Positions 11,959 through 24,011 of a stretch of DNA of 64,000 bases are shown in pieces; the stretch's first letter is position 1; the number at the start of each line of letters is the position of its first letter. Location of the stretch: the NCBI GenBank assembly GCA_028023455.1, contig JAQFVV010006306.1:2137001-2201000 (forward strand). Reading direction: 5' to 3'. Under the pieces are notes generated by a model. It was not told the DNA's origin and searched no databases. It saw nothing but the letters and a program-made list of their open reading frames with translations. The position numbers were made by a program, and so were the translations under genes. The DNA is from Epiperipatus broadwayi. Lineage: Eukaryota > Onychophora > Udeonychophora > Euonychophora > Peripatidae.

Positions 11959-12282
11959 GATTTTTTTTTTGACTAACAGGAAATGCTTATAATAGAGATT
12001 CCAGAATGTCAGTTTCCAATCACTCTACAATGCATTGAAATATAGTTGGTGTGACTGATATTGGAATGGAAGCTTTTTTAAATCTTAAGCAGTCATTTGT
12101 GAGTTGTATAAGAACTGATTCACTGTTCCTGAAATTTATACGTAGTAATTCTTAAAATCCAATACGATAAATATTTTACCCCTGCTAATGATTCTGCTGT
12201 TGCTCGATTTATTGTTTGTGGAAGATAACTAACTATTTACAGTATTTTATTAAATATGTATAGTTTAATATAAATAAAGTAG

Positions 12283-12620
12283 TTTTGGGGTTAAACTGTG
12301 TACTATTTTGTATTGCTTCCCAACATTTCGGTGAAGGAGCACAACATATTTCCACCTTGTGGAAACCACTTATTTTATCTCTTTCTTCTAATATAAACTT
12401 GAAATCAATTAATAGTGAAACTGAAGAAAATAAAGACTTTATTATTACACATATTACTTAACACTCAAAATCATTCTCTATCTCACACCCAATCTCGTTA
12501 TTACTCGAGTTTTTCTTTAAAAAGATAACCTTGACGATGGCAGATGCCATTTCATTGAACTGTTGGGAAGTAATATAAAATAATACGTGGTTTAACCCAA
12601 AACTATTTTACATATATAAA
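12283..12620. repeat. Imperfect palindrome, Penelope-tail-like
   Basis: Arms of about 50 bp (tagttttggggttaaactg... against ...ggtttaacccaaaacta) with ccgaaatgttgggaagc on the minus strand of the left arm. That motif resembles the GAAA side of a Penelope-type hammerhead; the CUGANGA side is not clear. Confidence 0.45.
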
Positions 12621-13202
12621 TGTCCTTACATATACATATTTTTTTTGTTTTCATTATTGGAGCAACCATTTTAACTACACGATAAATTCAATGATTCCTT
12701 TATTCTGAAAGTGGTGAACTACTTGCTCAATCTTGGAATTCACCAAGAATGGAAATGGCCTATTCCTAAAGTTGATTAATTGGATCATTTCATACTTGAT
12801 AAAATAAAGAAACAGATTCTTAAACATTCCATTAAGAAAAGCTTTTTGAATTGCTGCAGTCATGAATTGAGATTAAGTAACGAAAGGCTTTTATTTTTCT
12901 AACTTGACATTACATTTGCCTCGTTTAGCAAAGACGCTAACAGCTTTAAAAATTTTGTAATAAATCTTTAAAATTTTTTCACATGGCTCTTGAATGAACT
13001 TCTACATTCCTTTTTAAGATAATGGACTTCTAATTCAGTGTCCAGTATCATTTTTGTTAAAATCTTCTGCTTTTTGCTTATTTGAACATAATTTTTTTTT
13101 AATTTTTTTTTGATAAACATGATTGCTCAATAAGAATATTTTTCTAATAAAAATATTTCTTATTCTTCTCTTTCACTTTCTTTGCATATCTTCATATATA
13201 TA

Positions 13203-13490
13203 ATATTTCTTTCATATACCCTTCAATGCAAACAAATTTTCTTAAAAAAACTTCTTTATTTTCCTTACAGTTTTGACTGTCCAGCAGTCTTCATCAGAGC
13301 TTTATTCATCCTCCTCTGCTTTAATTAATCCGTCCCCCTCTGCTTTAATTAATGGTCACTTTAATTAAAGCAGATGAGGATGGATAAAGCTCTGATGAAG
13401 ACTGTTGGACAGTCGAAACTGTAAGGAAAAAAAAAAGTTTTTTAAAAAAATTTCTTTGCATTGAAGGGTATATGAAAGAAGTATTACAAG
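13203..13490. repeat. Fold-back palindrome with two family F hammerhead-like cores
   Basis: Arms run from about 13203 to 13330 and from about 13362 to 13490. The plus core (13392-13418) reads CTGATGA, A, GACTG/CAGTC hairpin, GAAA. The minus core (13272-13297) has the same hairpin, but GAAA has become AAAA, a change expected from CpG decay of TCGAAA. Confidence 0.75.
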
Positions 13491-14389
13491 CAACATATAT
13501 ATGAAAAATATATTCTCCCAAATTTCCATGTAGGATGAATCTTTTCTTTTGGCCACCATATGAAAAACTTTATTTGGCATTTTCATGTTTCTGTGATTCT
13601 TCTTTTTTAAAATAAAACTTTATTAATAACAAACTATGTACAAATATTAATATATTTCCAATAGAATCTATCTGCGTTACATTGCGTGGCCAACAGTAAG
13701 TATATTAACTGACAAACAAATAATAATGGTTACATTATAATAAATACTATCATACAATATAAACTCATAACTCAGCGATTAATTTTTTAAATCATTCTGC
13801 TAACATTCAACTATGATTAATTTAAACCATATATAATACCGGTGATAAGTTACGATACTTATTGTTATAGTAATATTAGCGATTAAGCCTGCACATGCGC
13901 TTTAAAGATAAATTATATAAATGAATACTCAATTTTCCAGACATGAGATATAGTATTTGAGAAAGAATTTTTTAAGTGTGTGGAAATAAGAGTGTGAATG
14001 TGTTACACGATCACTTTAAATTACTATTACATAAAAAACATAGCACTATATAAAATAATATCTCATTAGATACTTATTGTTATAAAAATAAATTCTGATT
14101 ATTCAACATATCGTAATGGTATGATAAGTTGTTTAACTTCAATAGTATGTAATCCAAATCTGAAGTGTCATTTTTTAATATAATCATGATGACGAAACTG
14201 AAGAATAGTTCAGATATTTATTTTCAGGAGTGAAATCTGATGGGGTGTGTTAATGGAAATAAAGGAGTAAGTTACAAGACAGCACAACCGAGATAGATTG
14301 TTGATTGCCGAGTTTTGGTCATGATGTTTCTGGACAAAAATTTGAGAGAATATTGGTACGAGTTGAACCATTCTTTGTTATCTCGTTTG
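13491..14389. other. Intron sequence, nothing recognised
   Basis: No coding or repeat signal was seen beyond simple AT-rich sequence. Confidence 0.35.
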
Positions 14390-14760
14390 AGTACATTATA
14401 CTTCTTATTATCAAACATAATGGAATAGTTGTGCAAGTCATATAGTTCTTCATGTGTGTATAATTACAGAGGTATTATAGAGTTGAAAGTATTTTATATA
14501 TATATATATTTATTTAAGTAATTACTTGGATTATATTTTTTAAGTAATTGCTTAAGATTGATTGTATGCTTACAAAACATGAATAGGGATAGAGCTGAGA
14601 AGTATGAGCAGTTATAAAAATGTGTAACATTTCTTCTGGATAATTATTACATAAAGCAAATGTAAGTTCAAGATTTAGCATAAATCAAGGAACATTTAGG
14701 CTGGAATTGTATCCTGGCATAATAAATTAAAAAGAATTTAATTTCTGTGATTCTTATGCT
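14390..14760 (+). repeat. Unnamed repeat X, diverged copy
   Basis: Related to about 18450-18840 and 19356-19790: shared order of gtacattatac/gttcattata, caagtcatatagttctt, gattgattatgc-like, aacatttcttctggataatt and ggaattgtacctt. No coding capacity or ribozyme core was seen. Confidence 0.6.
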
Positions 14761-15184
14761 TGAGTTGTTACCTGCTAATTGCTTAGTCTAGATGGCTGTT
14801 AGTTTCGGTTATATTTGTTTGACCTATAAATTATTTAAAGATGCACCTGTGTTAATCAACAGTCAATTTTGTCATACTGAAGATTAATTCATTAAATTTT
14901 CATTCAGAAATGATGGAAAATTCTATGTTGGGACAATTTGTACAATTTGGTTGTGAATACCAATGTATTGTCATGGTCATTCTGTATTCTTATCTTTGAA
15001 GAATGGTTCAGAGTTTAGGGCAAAAAATATGCCCTTAATGCATCCATTGCATTATCAAATCATATGTAAAATGGGTGCACAGCAGAGAGGAAGCATCCAT
15101 GTATTGAACGGAATGAGTGCTTCCATAGAAAAATTCACTAAAACTTTCAAAAGCTTTAATTAAAATTCAATTTAAAAAATTCAC

Positions 15185-15635
15185 TTTCAATTTTTTTTTA
15201 CCAATAGTTGAATTGTTGTTATATATGTAGAGATTGGGAATGAGCTCAACTAATTCCTCACATTCTCGTTAAGTTCAAACAATGCTAAGATCTAATTTAC
15301 AATTAAAACTTTTCAGAATGTTAAAAGGATTTGGAAGATAAAAATATACTGATAATGTATTATCTATATTTAAACTAATCACAGTCTGATTAGAATCAAC
15401 AATTCAAATTCATTATTTTTTGAATGGAATTACTGCTGACTCAATTTTTTTTACAAACAGTCAAATTGTTTTTATATACTGTGGGATTGGAAATAAAATC
15501 GACTAACTCATTCTCGCATTCTCGTTGATTATAAGATATTCAAAGTATGCCAAGATCTAATTTACAGTTAAAACTTTTAAGAATGTTAAAAGGATTTGGA
15601 AGATAAAAATATATTGATAATATATCTGATTTACA
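15185..15635. repeat. Two direct repeats about 265 bp apart
   Basis: The string ttaaaaggatttggaagata occurs at 15321 and 15586, and similarity extends back through cattctcgtt and gatctaatttaca. It lies just upstream of the Penelope fragment and may belong to the same insertion. Confidence 0.6.
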
Positions 15636-15689
15636 AATATAAGAGAATTTCAAATTTTTCTAGATGTGTTAGAAAAGGGGTGTTACATT

Positions 15690-16071
15690 GAATAATTTAT
15701 TAAATAATACAAAAGAGATTTTTGATAGAAAGACTATTCCTGGTGTAGTATATTTTATTCCTTGTTTATTTTGTAAGAAGGTTTACATAGGTCAGAGTAT
15801 TTTGAGTTTAAATGAAAGAATAAAGGTTTCATAAAAGTAGAGTTAAAAATAGATATCTTAGTTCTGCTTTGTATGTCCATGAGAAAGATACAGGCCACAC
15901 TATTGATTTTGATGAAGCTAAGGTTGTCTTCTTTGAGAGAAATGAAATCAAAAGAAGAATTAAAGAATCTTTATTATTGAAAATTTATTATTCTGAAGCA
16001 ATTAATTTATTTAAGAGTTCTTTTAATATTAAGGGTGGATGGGAAGTGAATGGATTTGTGGGTAATGTTTA
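15690..16071 (+). pseudogene. Penelope-like element GIY-YIG endonuclease remnant
   Basis: The translation gives KTIPGVVYFIPCLFCKKVYI, then GQSILSLNERIK, a frameshift near 15830, then HKSRVKNRYLSSALYVHEKD and TGHTIDFDEAKVVFFERNE followed by KRRIKESL. This is the C-terminal GIY-YIG nuclease of Penelope-like retroelements: the VYIGQ turn, the H..R helix, the H--TGH motif and the RKRRIKEAL-like end. The reverse transcriptase upstream is absent. A 90-bp tandem duplication (16011-16100, 16101-16190) repeats the end of the frame. A hairpin CTGC-TTGTA-GCAG followed by GAAACCTTTGGTA near 16210 looks like a decayed hammerhead tail. Confidence 0.8.
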
Positions 16072-16190
16072 ATATTATATATATTGTGTAGTTTTAGTAG
16101 TTAAGAGTTCTTTTTAATATTAAGAGTGGATGGGAAGTGAATGGATTTGTGCTTAATGTTTGATATTATATATATTGTGTAGTTTTAGTA
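16011..16190. repeat. 90-bp tandem duplication at the Penelope fragment end
   Basis: ttaagagttc starts at 16011 and 16101. The two units differ by a few bases, including one T insertion that breaks the frame in the second unit. Confidence 0.85.
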
Positions 16191-16519
16191 GTTCTTTACA
16201 CTTGAGAAGTCTGCTTGTAGCAGTGAAACCTTTGGTAGTGTTTTAATATTATTTTTATGCTGGTCAGGTTGAATTTTGGATTTGGGGTAATTTTAATTAT
16301 ATATTGACTAGTTTAGCTTTATGCTTGTAATGTTTATATATATATATTAGGTGCTATTATGTAAAAATTATTGTGGCTAGTAAAATAAAAACATTATAAA
16401 AAAGAAGTGTGCTTCCGTTCCTAAAAAAGCCTTGCTTCGTCACTGGTGCACAGGCATTGTCTACACACCTGAGACTTTATAATAGTTGGCCCATATATAC
16501 TACTTCATCGTTCTTATTG

Positions 16520-16716
16520 CATTTCCAAATCCATATAATATTAATATCATCTATGTTCTTTATTATGCTTTTTACAACCAATAGTTTTGATTGCCCCAGC
16601 AATCTTCTTCAGAACTTCTTATTTGGAAATATAAATAAAAGTTCTGAAGAAGATTGCTGGGACAATTGAAACTGTTTGTGAAAAGTAATAAAGAACATAG
16701 ATAATATTAATATTAA
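16520..16716. repeat. Fold-back palindrome with family F cores
   Basis: Same family as 49757-50042. The outer ends are ccatataatattaatatcat against its inverse. The plus core at 16644-16671 has CTGAAGA, A, a GATTG/CAATT stem and GAAA; the minus core in the left arm has AAAA instead. Confidence 0.75.
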
Positions 16717-17628
16717 ATACTACTTAATTTGGCTAATTTTAGCTCAGATTGAGCTAAGCTATTTGGCTTGAGAAAATAACCTGAAATAATCTAAACTAAG
16801 TTAAGTTCTCTAATATATTAATATGAAACTCCTCTAGTAAGATTATCTGAATCATTATTTTTTGCTTTATTTTGTGATGCTAGGGATATAATTGTGCACA
16901 AATCTTTCCCTTGGAAAAAAATTCACCTCATCAATCACCAGTTGTTGTATTTGGCTCGATAAGGAAACAAGTGGTTAATACAACAACCTCTTTTATATAT
17001 ATATATATTCAAGCTATGGAATTATCTTTATAGCTACCATACATGAGTGACTGTAAGATTCAATTCAATCAATATGGTGGTTATAGTTGAGCTGAGATTA
17101 CATTAATAATGGCACAAACCCTTGTGAGTCATATGGCTTACATTAATCAATCACATAAGCCATTCGGTGGTTACACAATATTTTAAAAAATACATGTATA
17201 AGACTAGGAAAGAACCAAACACCTGAATCTTGGATCCATTCTTACAAGCCTAGCCTGAATAAATTACAAAGAGATGTAAGCACACATTAGAATGAAAGCT
17301 GGCTGACATGCTAACATGAAATGTCAAATATTACAAAAACTACTACTACTAATATAAAATAGGCATTTTTTAATAATTAATGGTTAAGAAAATTAAGACA
17401 AAGGATAAAGTTAGTGAAAAGGATGTGTTGCATGGAAGCTTTTATGCCAATGAAGTAAAGTTTAAACCTAATTATTTTTTTTAAATATAAATTTGTAAAA
17501 AGTATATATAAATATAAAAATTTGGATTGTGGATGAATAAAAATTACACAAAAAAGGAGACTGTATTTATGAAAAAAATTATAAAATGCCTTTTTGGTGA
17601 CTATTGAACCAAAAACAAAATAACTCAC
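16717..17628. other. Intron sequence, nothing recognised
   Basis: AT-rich, ending at the donor of the exon at 17629. No repeat relationship to the rest of the window was noticed. Confidence 0.35.
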
Positions 17629-17786
17629 CGATATCGCAGGACTTCTGACAAATCCGTTAAACTAAAATCTTTAAAATGATATCCCTCACGTTTAAAAGCA
17701 AGTACTGCATTAGGTCCCAACCATACACTTCCATCCATACGGGGTGTAAAATGAACTCCAAGAAAAGGAAACTTTGGATCAGGAAC
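17629..17786 (-). CDS. L2HGDH: L2HGDH internal exon (158 bp)
   Basis: The exon encodes [19 protein letters not shown], then [17 protein letters not shown] and a less conserved tail ending TDLSEVLRY plus two bases of an arginine codon. The [22 protein letters not shown] block is diagnostic of L2HGDH among D-amino-acid-oxidase-fold enzymes. The acceptor is TTTTTTTAG before GTT and the donor is CG|GTGAGT. The reading frame continues as intronic open sequence for some codons past the donor, but the sharp loss of similarity and the consensus donor fix the border. The phase-2 end is completed by the first base of exon 9033-9164. Confidence 0.95.
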
Positions 17787-18004
17787 CTAAAAAAAATACC
17801 AAAACATTCTGATTTATTTTTCAATAAAAATTTTAAAAGAGTATAGTTATTAGGAATCAACAAACCTTAAAATGAGAAAGTTTAAATTGCAGATAGTCAA
17901 GGAAGAGCATATGCTGAACTAAAGAGTTCAAGCCATGAGTGTGCACAACTAAAAAAGAGAATCTTTCTAGGTTATTATGAGTTTACAAAGGCAAACCTGT
18001 TCAT

Positions 18005-20250
18005 ATAGTACCTTATTCAGTGCAAGCTAAAATAATTAATGAATGCAGGAAAGGTTTGTGCATAAAATCCCTATCTAGTGCCTACTCATGTAATATCCCC
18101 AGACTAGTTTCTAGCTTGTGGCTTTCATCAGTGAGGAACCTTGGATCTGAGAGCACTGCACCTAGACTTTAGGATATCTTATTAGCTAACTATAAAGTTT
18201 TGAGTCCAAAATGAAAGCACAATAATGTTTACAAGATAAGCTTATTAGCCTGTATAGTCATATAGATCTTAACTCAGATCCAAGTCTCCTTACTGATGAA
18301 AGCCACAAATTAAAAACAAGTCTGGGGATATTGGATGAGTAGGCACTAGATAGGGATTTTATGTACAAACTTTCCTGCATTCATTGATTTCTCTGGCTTA
18401 CTTGGGTGGTGCTACTGTATGGAGAGTTTTACATCTGTGAAAACAGCTTGTGAAGCATAAAGAGTGATATATTTTGAGTTCATTATAAATTTTACGTTAG
18501 TGTATGAATATTTGCAGACTGTACAATAGGGATGAAAGTATTTCAGGAATGAAAGTATTTTACATAGTTTTTAAGCTATTGCTTGAAATTGATTATACAC
18601 TTATGAAACACAAACAGGCATAGAGATGAAAACATTTGTGCTTGTTTGAAAAATATGTAGCAATTCTTGTGGTTATATATATGAATTCAGTCACTGAAAC
18701 AAGTTTAGATAGGAATTGTACCTTATAACAGAGCAAATGGATATATTAACCATGAGAATAACAATCAATGAAGTTATCCAAAGATATTGGAAGGATAAGT
18801 TTTAAACCATCAAAACATTACATGATAGCCATTTTATATGCTTACACATGCTGTTAATAGGAGTACCAAATTCTCCATACAGTAGTGCCACCAAGTGCAA
18901 GCCTTTGTAATCAATAGATGGTTTGTGTAAAAATCCCTATTCAGTGCCTACTCATTTAACATCCCCAGACTAGTTTCTAGCTTGTGGCTTTCATCAGTTG
19001 CTGAACTGAGTTCAGTTGCTGAACTATATGACTACACAAGTGAATGAGCTTGGATTGGAAACATTATGAAGTTTTCATATTGGGTTCTTACCTTTATAAT
19101 TATCCAAATTGGTAAAATGTGGCTGCTGGAGGGTTGCATTGCATTCTAAGATCTATGTGCAGTGCTCTCAATCCAAGGCTCCTCATTAGTGAAAGCCACA
19201 AGCTAGAAACTAGTCTGGGAATGTTGGATGAGTAGGTACTGGATAGGGATTTTATGCACAAACCTTCCTACATCCATTGATTACTCTGGCTTGCACTGAA
19301 TGGCGCTGCTGTATGATTAATTTTGCATCTGTGAAAACAGCTTGTGTAAGCATAAAGAGTGATATATTTTGAGTTCATTATACTTTTTACTATCAAATAT
19401 CATACAGCAGCAGCATGCAAGTCACATAGTTCTTAGTGTATGAGTATTCGCAGGATGTACTATAGGGATGAAAGTATTTTGCATAGTTTTTAAGCTATTG
19501 CTTGAAATTGATTATGCACTTATGAAACCCAAACAGGCATAGAGATGAAAAGTTTGGGCTTGTTTAAAAAATATGTAGCATTTCTTCTGGTTATTTTTTT
19601 CATAAGATATATGAAAGTTCAGTCACTGAAACAAGTTTAGGTTAGTTTAGGTTGGAATTGTACCTTATTATAGAGCAAATAGATATTTTAACTATGAGAA
19701 CAACAATCAACAAAGTTATCTAAAGATGTCTGGAAGGATAGATTTTAAATCATCAAAACATCACATGATCACCATTTTATATGCTTACACATGTTGTTAA
19801 TAAAAGTACTAAACTTTCCATACAGTAGTGCCACCAAGTGCAAGCCTTTGTAATCAATGGATGCAGAAATGTTTGTGCAAAAATCCCTATCCAGTGCCTA
19901 TTCATCCAACATCCCCAGACTAGTTTCTAGCTTGTGGCTTTCATCAGTTGCTGAACTGAGTTCTGATCTATATGACTACACAAGTGAATGAGCTTGGATT
20001 GGAACCATTATGATGTTTTCATATTGGGTTCCTACCTCTATAGTATCCAAATTGGTAAAATGTAGCTGCTGGAGGGTTGCATTGGATCCTAAGATCTAGA
20101 TGCAGGCTTTCAATCCAAGGCTCCTCACTGATAGAAACTAGTCTGGGACACTGGATAGGGATTTTATGCACAAACCTTCATGCATCCATTGATTATAAAG
20201 ACTTGCACTTGGTGGCACTACTGTATGGAGAGTTTGGTACTCTTATTAAA
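18005..20250. repeat. Tandem segment of inverted family A pairs and repeat X (about 0.9-kb period)
   Basis: The order is A(-) A(+) X A(-) A(+) X A(-) A(+). Matching points are agagtgatat at 18461 and 19356 (895 bp) and agtagtgcca at 18881 and 19824 (943 bp). The second and third A(-) copies share the same abnormal junction, tcatcagttgctgaactgag, which removes the helix I strand, so they were duplicated together after that deletion. The plus copies are also damaged: AAAA for GAAA near 18310, a changed CUGAUGA near 19190, and stem II deleted near 20130. Confidence 0.85.
18090..18146 (-). ncRNA. Family A hammerhead ribozyme, core intact
   Basis: Minus strand: TCCTCA, CTGATGA, A-AGC-CACAA-GCT-A, GAAA, C-TA-G, TC, TGGGGA. 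Six lower helix I pairs form. The upper helix is reduced because TTGGAT is TTACAT here. Confidence 0.78.
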
Positions 20251-20279
20251 GATAAGTTATCATCTTTAAATCTTTAGAT

Positions 20280-22660
20280 GGATATATCCATAAGAAATTC
20301 TATGTTATACTTGTCTAATAAATCAGCATGATCAAAAGTATAACCCGTGAAAAAATTGCCTGAGATGTAGAAATGAAACAAGCAATGGAATTGCTGGGGA
20401 GGGGGACATTGAGAATTGGATAATCTAGAGTTATAATATACACTTTAGTTTTAACATAGGTCACAAAAATATGGGACAGCATATGTTCCTAATTGATAAA
20501 AAAAGTGAGAATAATACAAGATGTATGCCTTTCTTGCAGACATAAGCTTATTGTAAATATCACTAAATAACCGCATCCGAGGGCCATAATAAGCAAGTAT
20601 TCCCCCATGAATAGCATTCACTTTACTAACTTTCACAATGGAATGAAACATTTTTGGTCAGGATGGTTTCATTTTCATACTAAATGTGTTCACTATGAAA
20701 CTGTTCAAGTGAAGATTAATTGAAATGCTAAGAAAGAACAATGTGTTACCTATGAAAAATGATGTACAAGTTGTAAATAGCTGTCCTATAGATAATTTGC
20801 AAATTTGTACCATGAAACCAGTCAACACTTGAAATTAACTTAAAATATGTGGAACAAGGAGAATGTTTTGAAGGCCTCTGAAGATTATGAGACATTGTCA
20901 CATTGTCAACAAAAAACATGGTATGGGTGGTACTTCTGAAATGAGGAGTTAAAAGACCTTCAGGGCATTGTTCAAATTCTTTAATCAGGTGGTCTATATA
21001 TATTGAAAATAGAAACAAAGCAAAAATGATCCTTGTGGAATGCCATGAATAGATTTGAAAGAAGTTGATAGATAGATATTTCTTAGTTTAATTGATCTAT
21101 TAGTACAATAGTTTTGGATGATAAATTATCAAATATCAATGTGCAGACAAAAGTTTGCGTAGTGCACTAATTGATATGTCTAGACTAGATCAAAAACAAT
21201 CTTTAGTCAACTTGGCATCAATGAGATCTGTAAGTTGGTTCTCTTTGGAAAACATGACTGATTCTTAACAAAGGAATAGCTCGAGAAGTATAGTGACCGT
21301 TACTATATTAAGTGAAGGAAACAATAAGTTCATTCAGTTTTTTTAAAATTTGTCCTTACAAAAATTTTTTGATCAATGTCCTCAGGAGTATTATGCATTT
21401 GATTTCTTTCTAAGACAAAATATGTTGGAAGAAAGATATAACTTCTTGAATACAGTGGCTAATAGCATTTATGAAGGATAGTAACAATGATATAGTCAAA
21501 CTAGACATCAGCTGGGATAAGATCTGCAGCCAAAAAGATTTGGGTTCCAAGATGCATAAATTTTTGAATATTTGCTGCTTTGTAATATAATTTTCTTGAG
21601 AAAAATGTGCACTGTAATGAATAGTGAGGTGATATTAAATGGCCGTGCAATTAGATTTTAGGTGCTCTAGAAGTTCCATGTTAATTTTAGAACCAAAAAA
21701 AAGAATATTCTTTGATAATATGGGAATGCCAAAATCAGGAGATGGAGTAGATCTTGCATAATTTATGTTCTTACCAACCTTGAAGAGATTTGGTATTGTT
21801 TTTCTTAACCTAAGTGTTATAGCAGTCCTCTTGTAAAAGGTGATCAACCTGATTTGATTCATTTTGGAATTTACAGATAAGAGATTTGGCATTGTTTATT
21901 TGTGAGATGATTTGAAGATTCATGTCAATGTCATCAAGGTTGTTTAAATGATAACTTATTAATCGATCAGAGCAGAAGTTGTTTAATTTTTTTTTGAAGA
22001 TCAGTCAAATTTCAGGGGGAGAGACGTTGTGCAGATGATAATAGTAATGATCTAAAATGTTAAAAAAGACATCTACGTTTAATTAAAATTCCATAGGAAC
22101 CTGTGGTTTAAATATAAATTACAGAGCGGTGTGTTATTTTTAAATCTATTTAATTTGAATCACATAAATATGGCCAGAAAATTAAATGCTAGATGGGTTA
22201 GATTGAAGTTTTAAAATTGGAAGATGAAAAAAAAATATCAATGAGAGATGACTTTTGTCTTCTAACAAAGGTAACTGCACTAGGAGGGTATATGGGGGAT
22301 AGTGGTAGCATGGTGATATGATCAAGCTGAAATTTCAATACGTATGGTAGTTCATTGTAAGAGCACTTGAAATTGCCATGCTGGGCCTGTATAAAGTTTT
22401 CCTCTGGGCAATGAGGTGTGTACTGGTTATATCTTTGATTTCTGTCTTGAGGATATTGCTATGAGATACAATTTCTGCAAATAATGATTAAAGGAGAGTA
22501 CAATTGCACTAATAGATGTGTGCAATCCAGATTTGTTAACGATAAATTTCCTCAATAAGCTAAGTAACTGAGGCACATTTGCAAATCCGTAGAATAGCAC
22601 TCTTAAAGCCAGATGGAGCATCCATAATGCGACCATGTACCAGGTGATTTGCATCTTTAC
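20280..22660 (-). pseudogene. Degraded non-LTR retrotransposon, Jockey/CR1-like reverse transcriptase
   Basis: On the minus strand, SIHGIPQGS (21028-21057) matches the conserved S-VPQGS motif before the catalytic box. In a shifted frame it continues as LFSIYIDHLIKEF, and the YADD-box position reads FFVDNVTMSH (20891-20920), so a catalytic aspartate is lost. Further upstream on the minus strand, LTDLIDAKLTKDCF near 21200 resembles the LDFSKAFD region. Frameshifts and stops occur throughout. The stretch 21330-22660 shows other short minus-strand frames that probably belong to the same element, but I cannot assign them. Clade assignment is tentative. Confidence 0.6.
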
Positions 22661-22784
22661 CTACAAAAGATTAAACGATTAATGGTATTTTCAGCCTACC
22701 CACCACTACTGTTTGGTGAAATATTCTAATCCTAAGAATGATCTCAGCAGTGAAAATAGCATAAGATTTAATTGCTTTACTAAT

Positions 22785-23022
22785 GTTATATATATAGAGC
22801 CCGCAAAACAAGATCTTAACTAGCTTTGAGAATATCCTCAACCCCAGACCGGTTTCTGCATCTAGCGCCTCACTGATGACCCTAGGTGCAGAAACCGGTC
22901 TGGGGTTGAGGATATTCTCAAAGCTAGTTAAGATCTTCTTTTGCGGGGCTCTATATACTGTATAACATTTGTAAATACTAGCTTTATTAAAATTAGGTCA
23001 TGTGACATCTGACTTCATTTTA
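22785..23022 (+). repeat. Family B ribozyme retroposon as a hairpin, with 17-bp target-site duplication
   Basis: The perfect direct repeat ttaattgctttactaat lies at 22768-22784 and 23023-23039. Between them is a near-perfect palindrome (left arm about 22797-22864, right arm about 22879-22950), whose arms are the family B end plus the 3' half of the ribozyme, followed by the normal family B tail ggtcatgtgacatctgactt. The structure was inserted as one unit. Confidence 0.9.
22865..22909 (+). ncRNA. Family B hammerhead ribozyme in the hairpin tip, stem II altered
   Basis: CTGATGA, GAAA and the GTC cleavage site are intact, and CCTCA/TGGGG can form the lower helix I. The stem II region CCCTAGGTGCA no longer makes the usual stem next to GAAA. 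The 3' half is also present inverted in the left arm, which would compete for pairing. Confidence 0.65.
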
Positions 23023-23558
23023 TTAATTGCTTTACTAATATTATATTTCTGCAGCTCCGTTAGATATTCAGATAATGGCTACTCATTGGACAAATTGTTA
23101 TTTTGAATGAAACTGGTAATTGCAGTAGGGTGTGAGAGAGATTGGTGCAAATATTTAGCACTAATAATCACTTAGCATAATAAAAGAAGCGAGTTTAATT
23201 TCAGTCGTTGTGTTATGGATCTTTTTAGTGGATAAATTCTGCACCGATATCACTACTTGTTGGATTTATAGAGAATGTTGTGGATTTTTATAAGAATTAA
23301 TAGAACTTTTTTTTTACGTTTGGTTCTGCATAAATGTTATTATTCATTAAGTTTCAAGTTACAACGCATTGAAAAGTTTTTTATTATTTTTAAACAGAAT
23401 TTATTATTTTGAAAAATGCAATTTATATTCAAAATACACAGACATGAAATAATAATTGTAGAGAAATATGATGTCCAAAATAAAAATAAAAAAATTAAAT
23501 AAAATACTTTAATATCCATAAAAAAACAAAACAAAAACTTATAAAAGCGCATACTTAC

Positions 23559-23720
23559 TGGGTAAATATTACCTTTAACAAGATTACATTTGTCTGGGTT
23601 TAATAAGAGATATTCTCCACGAAATGGAACAATTCTTGGATTTCTACTGCAGCCAGACAATTCAGCAAGTCTGTCGGAAAATAAACCGCCACAAACAACG
23701 GCATAACGACATTTCACGAC
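23559..23720 (-). CDS. L2HGDH: L2HGDH internal exon (54 codons)
   Basis: This exon is 162 bp, phase 0 to phase 0. The acceptor is ATTTCAG before GTC and the donor is CCA|GTAAGTAT. It encodes [20 protein letters not shown], then [17 protein letters not shown] and LVKGNIYP. These are the most conserved family motifs: the C-GLFSDR turn of the FAD fold and the FRGEYLLL beta strand next to the flavin. The proline codon is complete at the donor, and the next exon supplies [10 protein letters not shown], exactly as in animal orthologues. The exon is uninterrupted. Intronic sequence on both sides is AT-rich and repeat-laden, which makes the exon stand out. Confidence 0.95.
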
Positions 23721-24011
23721 CTGAAATATATATATAAAAGAAAGTTTTATTCCATTTTTATTCTGTGAAACATATACTTATTATTTTAAATTCACTTCAT
23801 CAAAAAACTTCTGCTTATATATTTATACATGCATAATAAAAGCCATGCAATGATAGTTATAGGAGAATCACGTGACTGCAAATTTGCTATATAAAATAAA
23901 TGTATTTAATAACTTGTATTCTCACGATAATCTATATATAAATCTTTATTATTGACTTATTTTTTTGTAAGGCAAATGTATTCTAGGTCTAACTGATGAC
24001 ATAATGGTTTA

